Positions 45,077 through 53,190 of a stretch of 64,000 bases of DNA are shown in pieces. Each line of letters opens with the position of its first letter. Position 1 is the first letter of the stretch. This stretch comes from Blautia massiliensis (ex Durand et al. 2017) (lineage in GTDB: Bacteria > Bacillota > Clostridia > Lachnospirales > Lachnospiraceae), in contig NZ_LN913006.1 in the NCBI RefSeq assembly GCF_001487165.1, positions 3,400,045 through 3,464,044 on the forward strand. The letters are read 5' to 3'. Both the position numbers and the translations under genes were made by a program. A model generated the notes under the pieces. That model searched no databases. It had not been told where the DNA came from and worked only from the letters and a program-made list of their open reading frames with translations.

Positions 45077-46456
45077 ATGAAATATGATGTACTGATCGTA
45101 GGAGCAGGTCCCGGTGGAATCTTTGCGGCCTATGAACTGATGAATAATGATCCGGAGAAAAAGATCGCGGTTTTTGAAGCCGGTCATCCTCTGGAAAAAA
45201 GAAAATGTCCCATCGACGGAAAGAAAGTAAAATCCTGTATCCACTGCAAAACCTGTGCGATCATGAAGGGATTTGGCGGTGCAGGCGCTTTCTCCGACGG
45301 AAAATATAATATCACCAATCAGTTTGGCGGAACTCTGTACCAGCATATCGGCAAGGATACAGCCACAGAGCTGATGGAATATGTAGATAAACTGAACCTG
45401 ATGCATGGTGGTGAAGGAACCAGGCTTTATTCTACCACAAACAGCGAGATCCGTAAGCTCTGCCTTCAGAACGGCCTGCATCTTTTGGATGCATCAGTCC
45501 GTCATCTGGGAACAGATATCAACTATGTGGTGCTTCAGAACCTCTATGAAAAAATGAAAGACCATGTGGACTTCTATTTTGACGCATCTGTTGACAAAGT
45601 AGAAAAAACTGAAGACGGTTATGCAGTTTTTGTAGGAGATGAGCGTTACGAGGGAACTTACTGTATCATCTCCGCAGGACGAAGCGGAAGTAAATGGATG
45701 GAGACGGTATGTACAGAGCTTAAGATCCCGACTCTTTCCAACCGTGTGGACATCGGAGTCCGTGTGGAGCTTCCGGCAGAGGTTTTCAGCCGTCTGACAG
45801 ATGAGCTTTATGAGAGCAAGATCGTTTACAGAACTGAGAAGTTTGAGGATATGGTCCGTACCTTCTGCATGAACCCGCGAGGTGTTGTCGTGAATGAAAA
45901 TACCAACGGTATCATCACAGTAAACGGTCACAGCTACGAAGATCCGGCAAAGCATACCAACAATACAAACTTTGCCCTTCTGGTATCCAAGCATTTCTCA
46001 GAGCCGTTCCATGACAGCAACGGATACGGTGAGAGCATTGCAAGACTTTCCAATATGCTTGGCGGTGGTGTTATGGTACAGCGGTTTGGAGATCTGATCC
46101 GCGGAAGACGAAGCACAAAAGCCCGTATTGAGGAAAGTTTCGTAACACCTACACTTTCTGCGACACCGGGAGATTTAAGTCTTGTTATGCCGAAACGTAT
46201 CCTGGATGGCATCATCGAGATGATCTATGCTCTGGATAAGATCGCACCGGGAACCGCAGATGATGATACTTTGCTTTATGGCGTTGAGGTTAAATTCTAC
46301 AACATGGAGGTCGAGATCGACGAAAATCTGGAAACCTGCCACAAGGGTCTCTTTGTTATCGGAGACTGTAGCGGCGTGACCCATTCTCTGTCCCATGCAT
46401 CTGCCAGCGGAATCTACGTAGCCAGATACCTGGAGCAGGAGTATTTTAACAGATAA
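45077..46456 (+). CDS. FAD-dependent dehydrogenase (COG2509-like)
   Basis: A 459-residue flavoprotein with an FAD-binding GAGPGGIFAA at the N-terminus and a second FAD block GLFVIGDCSGV near the C-terminus. A Cys-containing segment CPIDGKKVKSCIHCKTCAI (about residues 44-62) may bind a metal or Fe-S cluster; this is uncertain. It belongs to the uncharacterised NAD/FAD dehydrogenases. AAGGAG precedes the ATG. The stop codon lies inside the arm of a repeat hairpin. Confidence 0.85.
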   Translation: MKYDVLIVGAGPGGIFAAYELMNNDPEKKIAVFEAGHPLEKRKCPIDGKKVKSCIHCKTCAIMKGFGGAGAFSDGKYNITNQFGGTLYQHIGKDTATELMEYVDKLNLMHGGEGTRLYSTTNSEIRKLCLQNGLHLLDASVRHLGTDINYVVLQNLYEKMKDHVDFYFDASVDKVEKTEDGYAVFVGDERYEGTYCIISAGRSGSKWMETVCTELKIPTLSNRVDIGVRVELPAEVFSRLTDELYESKIVYRTEKFEDMVRTFCMNPRGVVVNENTNGIITVNGHSYEDPAKHTNNTNFALLVSKHFSEPFHDSNGYGESIARLSNMLGGGVMVQRFGDLIRGRRSTKARIEESFVTPTLSATPGDLSLVMPKRILDGIIEMIYALDKIAPGTADDDTLLYGVEVKFYNMEVEIDENLETCHKGLFVIGDCSGVTHSLSHASASGIYVARYLEQEYFNR

Positions 46457-46511
46457 ACTGCAGAGCAGTTTATCTGTTATGAGCAAGTAGCGAAGCGGAT
46501 TGCGAATATCC
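46448..46511 (+). repeat. Hairpin-linker repeat, copy 2
   Basis: A 14-bp perfect hairpin (46448-46461 with 46465-46478) that includes the stop codon of the preceding gene. The same linker and GCGGATTGCGAATATCC as at 26121-26157 follow. Confidence 0.7.
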
Positions 46512-46519
46512 AGTGTAAG

Positions 46520-46567
46520 ACAGTCCTTTTCTGATATCAGGGTGATGACAGAAAGGGGCTGTTTTTT
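46520..46567 (+). terminator. Terminator after the FAD dehydrogenase
   Basis: ACAGTCCTTTTCT pairs with AGAAAGGGGCTGT and is followed by six T. Confidence 0.85.
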
Positions 46568-46635
46568 ATGCAGGATATGCATGAATATTGGAGAAAGTAT
46601 TCTGATAATAACTGACAGATACAGGGAGAAAACCG

Positions 46636-46696
46636 GTTACTGTTCACTGGTAATATTTCGTGAGGTGTTTTTTGTGAGCGAAGATCACAGAAAACC
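46636..46696 (+). repeat. Truncated copy of the MITE-like element
   Basis: 61 bp nearly identical to the left part of the complete element at 52849, beginning with the same terminal GTTACTGTTCACT and ending after CACAGAAAACC. The right part is missing. Confidence 0.85.
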
Positions 46697-46717
46697 GTGA
46701 ATCGTCTGACATCAATC

Positions 46718-46746
46718 TTGACAAATTTGTGAGTTTGTGGTAAAAG
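46718..46746 (+). promoter_or_regulatory. Promoter of the cobalamin-riboswitch operon
   Basis: A perfect -35 TTGACA, a 17-nt spacer and a weak -10 TAAAAG. A TATAAT at 46783-46788 is an alternative without a good -35. Confidence 0.5.
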
Positions 46747-46789
46747 TTAGATAACCAGGTAAAAGAAAATATGTGCAAATGTTATAATG

Positions 46790-46936
46790 ATAAGGTTGCA
46801 TCCAGTCGGATGTGCAAAAGAGAATCCGGTGAGAATCCGGAACGATACCGTCACTGTGAAAGGGGAGCTGCTTTTATAACCACTGGGAGACCGGGAAGGG
46901 AAAGCAGCGTGGAACCAAGTCAGGAGAACTGCCTTA
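46790..46936 (+). ncRNA. Cobalamin riboswitch 1
   Basis: Contains the conserved core blocks of the class: AATCCGGTGAGAATCCGG, CGTCACTGTGAA, CCACTGGGAGACCGGGAAGG and a B12-box-like AAGTCAGGAGAACTGCC. It sits upstream of the exported CbiK gene, and a terminator follows. Adenosyl- or other cobalamin should lower expression. Confidence 0.92.
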
Positions 46937-47034
46937 TTGTGAGATCCAGGGATTCGCGGTTTACGAATCGGTATTCTCCATAACAATACAGAACTTCTTT
47001 TTATGTATTTGTATTGCGCAGAGAATCATGTGTG

Positions 47035-47066
47035 AGCAGGCGGCCGCAGAGAGCTGCTGCTTTTTT
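47035..47066 (+). terminator. Riboswitch expression-platform terminator
   Basis: AGCAG(G)CGGC pairs with GCTGCTGCT and is followed by six T, between the aptamer and the first gene. Confidence 0.7.
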
Positions 47067-47112
47067 GTACATATCAGTATTCTGGAAATACATGAAAAGA
47101 GGACAATGAGAA

Positions 47113-48405
47113 ATGAAAAGAAAAACAATGTTAGCTCTGATGCTCGCAGTTTCCATGACATGCTCTATGGGTGCGGCTACAACAGCAATGGCAGCAGAGG
47201 ATTCTGCTACAGAAGAGAACGCTGAGGCAGCTGATACCACAGAGGCTTCTGATGCAGATCAGGAAGCAGCAGATAATGTAGCAGCTCTGATCGACAAGAT
47301 CTATGTACAGGAAAGAAACGACACAACAGATGAGGACTGCAAGGCAGCCAAAGAAGCATGGGATGCTTTGACAGATGCTCAGAAAGAGCTGGTAGAGGGT
47401 GAGAATGCAGATCCGGATTATTTCGGACGTGACACAGGAGATGCTTCCAAGGACGATCCGCGTAACCAGGATGAGATCGGTGAGAATGAACTTCTTGTTG
47501 TAAGCTTTGGTACTTCCTTCAATGACAGCCGTGCAGAGGATGTCAAGGGAATCGAGGATGCTCTTGCAGAAGCTTATCCGGACTGGTCTGTAAGAAGAGC
47601 ATTTACAGCACAGATCATCATCAACCATGTAGAGGCAAGAGATGATGAAGTGATCGATAACATGCAGCAGGCTCTTGACCGTGCAGTAGAGAATGGTGTT
47701 AAGAATCTGGTTGTACAGCCTACCCATCTGATGCATGGTGCTGAGTACGATGAGATGACAGAAGCGATCAATGGCTATAAAGATAAATTCGAGTCTGTAG
47801 CTATCGCAGAGCCAATGCTCGGTGAGGTTGGAGACGATGCAACTGTGATCAATGATGACAAGAAAGCCGTTGCTCAGGCAATCACAGATACGGCTTGCAA
47901 AGAGGCCGGATTTGACAGCATGGATGCAGCAGCTGAGGCTGGCACAGCATTCGTATTCATGGGACATGGAACATCTCATACAGCTAACGTTACATACGAT
48001 CAGATGCAGACACAGATGGAAAACCTTGGATTGAAGAACGCATTCATCGGTACTGTAGAGGGTAAGCCGGAAGATACAGCCTGCGACAAGGTTATCGAGA
48101 AGGTAAAAGAAGCAGGATACAAGAACGTTGTTCTTCGTCCGCTGATGGTTGTTGCCGGAGACCATGCAAATAACGATATGGCCGGTGATGAGGAGGATTC
48201 CTGGAAGAGCCAGTTTGTAGCATCCGGAAACTTCGATAAGGTTGACTGCCAGATCGAGGGTCTTGGAAGAATCGAAGCAGTTGAGAAGCTTTATGTAGAG
48301 CATACAAAGGCAGCCATCGATTCTCTGGGAAGCACTGAGGAGTCCGCAGATTCTGATGCAGCAGCAGATACAGAGGCTGATTCTGCTGAGGAGTCCGCAG
48401 AATAA
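47113..48405 (+). CDS. cbiK: Exported CbiK-type sirohydrochlorin cobaltochelatase homologue
   Basis: 430 residues with a clear signal peptide (cleavage near AMA-AED, about 27). A helical segment follows (about 55-95, AWDALTDAQKELVEG), then a chelatase domain (about 120-405) and an acidic tail. Chelatase landmarks are LVVSFGTSFNDSR, QPTHLMHGAEYD with the metal His, VFMGHGTSH and RPLMVVAGDHANNDM. Cytoplasmic CbiK inserts cobalt into sirohydrochlorin; secretion implies a role in metal-tetrapyrrole handling outside the membrane. It is first in a riboswitch operon with an ABC importer. Confidence 0.87.
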   Translation: MKRKTMLALMLAVSMTCSMGAATTAMAAEDSATEENAEAADTTEASDADQEAADNVAALIDKIYVQERNDTTDEDCKAAKEAWDALTDAQKELVEGENADPDYFGRDTGDASKDDPRNQDEIGENELLVVSFGTSFNDSRAEDVKGIEDALAEAYPDWSVRRAFTAQIIINHVEARDDEVIDNMQQALDRAVENGVKNLVVQPTHLMHGAEYDEMTEAINGYKDKFESVAIAEPMLGEVGDDATVINDDKKAVAQAITDTACKEAGFDSMDAAAEAGTAFVFMGHGTSHTANVTYDQMQTQMENLGLKNAFIGTVEGKPEDTACDKVIEKVKEAGYKNVVLRPLMVVAGDHANNDMAGDEEDSWKSQFVASGNFDKVDCQIEGLGRIEAVEKLYVEHTKAAIDSLGSTEESADSDAAADTEADSAEESAE

Positions 48406-48457
48406 TAAATATAAAAATATCTGAGTGAGTTCAGATACCTATAAGAAATCAATGTAA

Positions 48458-48494
48458 CTGCCCGGAAAGATCAGGAAGACTGTTTTCCGGGCAG
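48458..48494 (+). other. Intergenic hairpin within the cobalamin operon
   Basis: CTGCCCGGAAA pairs with TTTCCGGGCAG, but no T-run follows. It may set relative expression or mRNA stability rather than terminate. Confidence 0.6.
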
Positions 48495-48526
48495 ATTGCT
48501 GTATCTATGGAAGGGAGAAGATTATC

Positions 48527-49426
48527 ATGAAAAAACGCTATGTAAACTTAATTCTTGCAATGGCAAGTGCATCAGTCCTGGTGCTGGGCTCTGTGCCTGC
48601 GATGGCAAAAACAGATGAAACAAAAACAGAGTCCGGTGAGGAAGCAGAAGCTTCCGAAGAAAAGGATACAGATGCAGCCAAAGCAGATACCCTGGAAGAT
48701 GGCGTTTATACAGCAGAGTTTGATACAGACAGCAGCATGTTTCATGTAAATGAGGCCAATGACAAAAAAGGAGAGCTCACGGTCAAAGATGGTAAAATGA
48801 CCATCCACGTAAGTCTGGTTTCCAAGAAGATCGTTAACCTGTTTGCGGGAACTGCCGAGGATGCCCAGAAGGACGGAGCAGAGATCATTGAGCCGACCAC
48901 AGATACAGTGAAGTACAGCGATGGTTATACAGAGGAGGTTTACGGATTTGATATCCCGGTACCGGCCATTGGTGAGGAATTTAACGTGGCGATCCTGGGA
49001 GAAAAAGGCAAATGGTACGACCATAAAGTCAGCGTAAAGAATCCTGTAAAAACCTCTGACGACAAAAAATCCGAAGGGAAAAAACCGGAAGAGCTGAAGC
49101 TGGAGGACGGAACCTATGAGACGGATGTAACCCTTACAGGCGGAACAGGAAGAGCATCTGTAGAATCTCCAGCTAAAGTAGAGATCAAGGGCAAAGAAGC
49201 TACGGCAACCATCATCTGGAGCAGTCCGAATTATGATTACATGATCGTGGACGGCGAAAAATATGAGCCGGTGAACAAAGACGGAAACTCCACATTTGAG
49301 ATCCCGGTCACAGTCTTTGACGCAGAAATGGAAGTGACTGCAGATACTGTAGCCATGAGTACTCCTCACGAGATTGAGTATACCCTGAATTTTGATTCTT
49401 CAAGCATGAAAAAGGAAGAAAAATGA
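48527..49426 (+). CDS. Exported two-domain protein of unknown function
   Basis: A 299-residue protein with a signal peptide (cleavage after AMA, about 27) and an acidic linker. Two beta-rich domains follow, about 55-165 (LEDGVYTAEF start) and 188-295 (LEDGTYETDV start), related to each other by these openings. The pattern is reminiscent of NEAT-like haem-binding domains, but no firm family was recognised. It overlaps the binding-protein gene by 4 nt, so it probably works with the importer, perhaps capturing a corrinoid or other tetrapyrrole. Confidence 0.7.
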   Translation: MKKRYVNLILAMASASVLVLGSVPAMAKTDETKTESGEEAEASEEKDTDAAKADTLEDGVYTAEFDTDSSMFHVNEANDKKGELTVKDGKMTIHVSLVSKKIVNLFAGTAEDAQKDGAEIIEPTTDTVKYSDGYTEEVYGFDIPVPAIGEEFNVAILGEKGKWYDHKVSVKNPVKTSDDKKSEGKKPEELKLEDGTYETDVTLTGGTGRASVESPAKVEIKGKEATATIIWSSPNYDYMIVDGEKYEPVNKDGNSTFEIPVTVFDAEMEVTADTVAMSTPHEIEYTLNFDSSSMKKEEK

Positions 49427-50568
49427 AAAAAATAATTTCATACATATTTCTGACGCTGACCCTGATCCTGGGGTGTGCTTTTGCAGTGCAGGCAGCAGAG
49501 ACAGAACATAAGCCTGCGGATATTCCAGGCCTTACCTTTGACCACAGTATGGATCTTTCCTACGCAAAGGAATTTAATGTGGATTACTACAACGATGGCT
49601 ATGCGCTGCTCACCATTGATCAGGAAGGACAGTTTCTTGTAGTTCCCGAAGGCAAGAAAGCACCGGAGGGGCTGGATCCTGACATTGCGGTTCTGCAGCA
49701 GCCCATAAACAATATCTATCTGGTAGCAACCTCGGCCATGGATCTTTTCCGCGCTATCGACGGGATTGACAGCATCAAGCTTTCCGGAACCAAGGAAGAC
49801 GGATGGTATATCCAGGAAGCAAAGGACGCCATGGAACAGAAAAAGATGATCTATGCCGGCAAGTACAATGCTCCGGATTACGAGCTGATCCTGAACGAGG
49901 GCTGTGACCTTGCCATTGAATCCACCATGATCCATCACAATCCGGAGGTACAGGAGAAACTGGAGCAGTTCGGGATCCCTGTAATGGTAGAGCGTTCCAG
50001 CTATGAGAGTCATCCTCTTGGAAGGACCGAGTGGATGAAGCTTTACGCAGTTCTTCTGGGAAAAGAAGATGTAGCAGAAAAGGTTTTCAAAGAGCAGACG
50101 GACAAGCTGGATAAGGTTCTCACAGCAGATAAAACAGACAAGACCGTAGCGTTCTTTTATATCAACTCCGTAGGTGCGGTAAATATAAGAAAAAGCGGCG
50201 ACTATGTTTCAGAAATGATCTCTCTTGCAGGGGGAAATTATGTTCCGGAGGATACGGGAGTAAATGACAATGCTCTTTCCACCATGAATATGCAGATGGA
50301 GGAGTTTTATGCCAAGGCGAAGGATGCAGACTATATCATCTACAACAGTACGATCGACGGGGAACTTAAGACCATTGATGAGCTTCTTTCCAAAAGTAAG
50401 CTTCTTGCAGATTTCAAGGCAGTGAAGAACGGAAATGTCTGGTGCACAGGTAAAAATCTCTTCCAGGAAACTACCGGACTTGGAACCATGATCGAGGATA
50501 TCCACACCATGCTGACTACAGATGATGATTCTCTGGATGAGCTGACCTATATGCATAAACTGAAATAA
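49423..50568 (+). CDS. ABC transporter substrate-binding protein (BtuF/FepB class)
   Basis: A 381-residue protein with a signal peptide (about 1-24, no lipobox Cys at the usual place). It has a class III periplasmic-binding fold: N-lobe (about 45-190), a linking helix and a C-lobe. This class binds vitamin B12, haem or siderophores. The cobalamin riboswitch upstream favours a corrinoid or cobalt-related ligand. It starts in an ATGA overlap. Confidence 0.87.
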   Translation: MKKIISYIFLTLTLILGCAFAVQAAETEHKPADIPGLTFDHSMDLSYAKEFNVDYYNDGYALLTIDQEGQFLVVPEGKKAPEGLDPDIAVLQQPINNIYLVATSAMDLFRAIDGIDSIKLSGTKEDGWYIQEAKDAMEQKKMIYAGKYNAPDYELILNEGCDLAIESTMIHHNPEVQEKLEQFGIPVMVERSSYESHPLGRTEWMKLYAVLLGKEDVAEKVFKEQTDKLDKVLTADKTDKTVAFFYINSVGAVNIRKSGDYVSEMISLAGGNYVPEDTGVNDNALSTMNMQMEEFYAKAKDADYIIYNSTIDGELKTIDELLSKSKLLADFKAVKNGNVWCTGKNLFQETTGLGTMIEDIHTMLTTDDDSLDELTYMHKLK

Positions 50569-50665
50569 ATTCCAGTGTTCGCTTTAACTCCTTTGCCAGT
50601 TTCCACCTGTGAGCAGGAAACGAAAGGACAGGATAACAAAACAGAAGAGGAGTGTACCAGAAAAA

Positions 50666-51685
50666 ATGAATGACAGAAAACGCGCAGTCCGATACGGGAT
50701 CTCTTTTGTGATCCTTGCGGTACTTTTAATCTTTTTATTTATATGGAATGTAAATTCCGGAAGTATCCACCTCTCTGTGAAGGAGATCCTGAATATCATA
50801 TTCCGGCATCAGGGAGATGAAACTTCTTATAATATCGTCTGGGAGATCCGTCTTCCCAGGATACTGGCAGTTATCATCCTTGGCGGAGCACTTTCTGTTT
50901 CCGGATTTTTGCTGCAGACCTTTTTTAACAACCCTATCGCGGGACCCTTTGTATTGGGAATCTCTTCCGGTGCCAAGCTGATCGTGGCGCTTCTGATGAT
51001 CTTTTTTTTAAGCAGATCGGTGTCCATCGGTTCCGGTGCCATGATCCTGGCTGCTTTTGCAGGCTCAATGATCTCCATGGGCTTTGTGCTCCTTGTGGCA
51101 AAAAAAGTCCACAACATGTCCATGCTGGTCATCAGTGGTGTTATGATCGGCTATATCTGTTCGGCCATCACAGACTTTGTGGTGACCTTTGCAGATGATT
51201 CCAACATAGTCAATCTTCACAATTGGTCACTGGGTAGCTTTTCCGGTATGACCTGGGGGAATGTGCAGACTATGGCTGCTGTGGTACTTCTTACCATGGT
51301 GATCGTATTTTTTATGTCAAAACCGATCAGCGCCTATCAGCTGGGGGAGACTTACGCGCAGAATATGGGAGTTAATATCAAGGCTTTCCGGATACTTCTG
51401 ATCCTGCTTTCCAGTATTCTTTCTGCCTGTGTGACTGCTTTTGCAGGGCCGATCTCCTTCGTGGGGATCGCTGTGCCTCATATTGCAAAAAGTCTCCTGA
51501 AGACTGCCAAACCGCTGCTTGTGATCCCGGCCTGTTTTCTGGGCGGTGCAGTGTTCTGCCTGTTCTGTGACCTGATCGCAAGAACTGTATTTGCACCGAC
51601 GGAGCTGAGCATCAGTTCTGTGACAGCAGTTTTCGGAGCACCGGTAGTTATCTATATCATGATTCGCAGACAGCAGAGGATATAA
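50666..51685 (+). CDS. FecCD-family ABC permease (BtuC-like)
   Basis: A 339-residue permease with about ten membrane helices. LPRILAVIILGGALSVSG and the coupling region GPISFVGIAVPHIAK are typical of FecCD. The ATG at 50666 was chosen (AGGAG 13 nt upstream). A GTG 19 codons earlier would add a basic tail and is less likely. Confidence 0.92.
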   Translation: MNDRKRAVRYGISFVILAVLLIFLFIWNVNSGSIHLSVKEILNIIFRHQGDETSYNIVWEIRLPRILAVIILGGALSVSGFLLQTFFNNPIAGPFVLGISSGAKLIVALLMIFFLSRSVSIGSGAMILAAFAGSMISMGFVLLVAKKVHNMSMLVISGVMIGYICSAITDFVVTFADDSNIVNLHNWSLGSFSGMTWGNVQTMAAVVLLTMVIVFFMSKPISAYQLGETYAQNMGVNIKAFRILLILLSSILSACVTAFAGPISFVGIAVPHIAKSLLKTAKPLLVIPACFLGGAVFCLFCDLIARTVFAPTELSISSVTAVFGAPVVIYIMIRRQQRI

Positions 51686-51688
51686 ACG

Positions 51689-52792
51689 ATGAAATCATAT
51701 TTTTTTTATACAGATCAGCTGACCGTAGGCTATGATGGAAAACCGCTGATCAAAGAAATCAATATTCAGCTGAATAAAGGAGAAATCCTGACACTGATCG
51801 GTCCCAACGGTGCCGGAAAATCTACTATTTTGAAGAGTATCACAAGACAGCTTTCCCTGATCAGCGGAACGGTATATCTGGAACAGGAACAGATGAGCCG
51901 GATGACCAACAGGGAAGTGTCAAAAAAACTGGCTGTAGTACTTACCGAGCGCATGCGACCGGAGCTTATGACCTGTGAGGATGTGGTATCCACCGGACGA
52001 TATCCCTATACCGGAACTCTCGGGATCCTTTCCGCAGAGGACAAGGAAAAAGTTAAAAGTGCCATGGAGATGGTTCACGCCTGGGATCTGAAGGACCGGG
52101 ATTTTACAGCTATCAGTGACGGACAGAGACAGCGTATCCTTCTGGCACGCGCCATCTGCCAGGAACCGGAGATCATTATCCTGGATGAACCGACCTCCTT
52201 CCTGGATATCCGGCATAAGCTGGAGCTTCTTGCCATTTTGAAGAAGATGGTATTGGAAAAACAGATGACGGTGATCATGTCCCTTCACGAGCTGGATCTT
52301 GCCCAGAAGATTTCTGACCAGGTGATCTGTGTTCATGGAGATCACATTGAGAAATATGGTGCACCGGAGGAAATCTTTACTTCCGATTATATTCGGAAGC
52401 TTTATGGCATCACCCGTGGAAGCTATAATGCAGAATTCGGCTGCGTGGAAATGGAACCTCCGGCCGGAAAACCGGAGGTGTTTGTGATCGGAGGAAATGG
52501 AAGTGGGATTCCGGTATATCGGAAGCTGCAGCGACAGGGGATTCCTTTTGTGACCGGAGTTCTCCATACCAATGATGCAGATTATCAGGTGGCAAAAGAA
52601 CTGGCTGCAAAAGTGATCACGGAGAAGCCTTTTGAATGCATTTCGGAGTCTGCCTTTGAAGAAGCACTGGAGTTCATGGGAAAATGTGAAAAAGTGTACT
52701 GTCCGCTGAAGGATTTTGGTATCATGAATGAAAAAAACCGGGAATTGTTGAAAAAAGCAAAAGAAACCGGAAAATTAAACCAGATCAGATAA
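51689..52792 (+). CDS. FecE/BtuD-type ABC ATPase with C-terminal extension
   Basis: A 367-residue protein. The ATPase domain (about 8-250) has Walker A GPNGAGKST, a modified signature ISDGQRQR, Walker B IIILDEPTSFLD and the switch His in SLHELDLA. Residues about 260-367 form an extra domain beginning EVFVIGGNGSGIPVYRKL that looks Rossmann-like and is not found in ordinary BtuD. It begins 3 nt after the permease and ends the operon. Confidence 0.92.
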   Translation: MKSYFFYTDQLTVGYDGKPLIKEINIQLNKGEILTLIGPNGAGKSTILKSITRQLSLISGTVYLEQEQMSRMTNREVSKKLAVVLTERMRPELMTCEDVVSTGRYPYTGTLGILSAEDKEKVKSAMEMVHAWDLKDRDFTAISDGQRQRILLARAICQEPEIIILDEPTSFLDIRHKLELLAILKKMVLEKQMTVIMSLHELDLAQKISDQVICVHGDHIEKYGAPEEIFTSDYIRKLYGITRGSYNAEFGCVEMEPPAGKPEVFVIGGNGSGIPVYRKLQRQGIPFVTGVLHTNDADYQVAKELAAKVITEKPFECISESAFEEALEFMGKCEKVYCPLKDFGIMNEKNRELLKKAKETGKLNQIR

Positions 52793-52848
52793 GTTCTCTG
52801 GGAAAATGAGAAAAACAATAAAATGCTGTCAGAAATGAGTGATATAAT

Positions 52849-52993
52849 GTTACTGTTCACTGGTAATATTCCGCGAGGTGTTTTTTGTGAGCGAAGGTCA
52901 CAGAAAACCCGAGACATACCGCGCGGATTTATGCGATTAGCATAAATCCTGTGCATCGCGAAGCGTGTTGCTGAGAACGGAGTGAACAGTAAC
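52849..52993. mobile_element. Complete MITE-like element (145 bp)
   Basis: Perfect 13-bp terminal inverted repeats, GTTACTGTTCACT and AGTGAACAGTAAC. The flanks are direct repeats GATATAAT (52841-52848 and 52994-53001), an 8-bp target duplication. Inside is a perfect hairpin GGATTTATGC/GCATAAATCC (52925-52949). It has no coding capacity, so it would move with a transposase supplied from elsewhere. Confidence 0.9.
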
Positions 52994-53030
52994 GATATAA
53001 TTTCCGGCAGCGTTTTTTATATAATATAAA

Positions 53031-53060
53031 TTACAAATATTTCAGCAGCTGTGTTATAAT
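53031..53060 (+). promoter_or_regulatory. Putative promoter of the DUF1002 gene
   Basis: TTACAA, an 18-nt spacer and TATAAT (53055-53060). The leader is about 125 nt without an evident riboswitch. Confidence 0.55.
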
Positions 53061-53190
53061 GTGACAAGAACGACAGATCGTGAAGCGCTCGCATTCGTGG
53101 AGATGTAAGTAACGAAGAGGAATGTCCGCTTTACACCGCAAAAGTTAAGCAGATACAATCGATCCGAAAAAATATATGGAGGGAAGATCA

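Noticed and set aside
47131..48303. Long minus-strand frame opposite the CbiK-type gene
   Set aside because: The plus-strand frame has a ribosome site, signal peptide and clear family motifs; the antisense frame has none.
46636..52993. Composite transposon carrying the cobalamin operon
   Set aside because: The left copy is truncated and no transposase or outer target duplication is seen; only the right element is intact.
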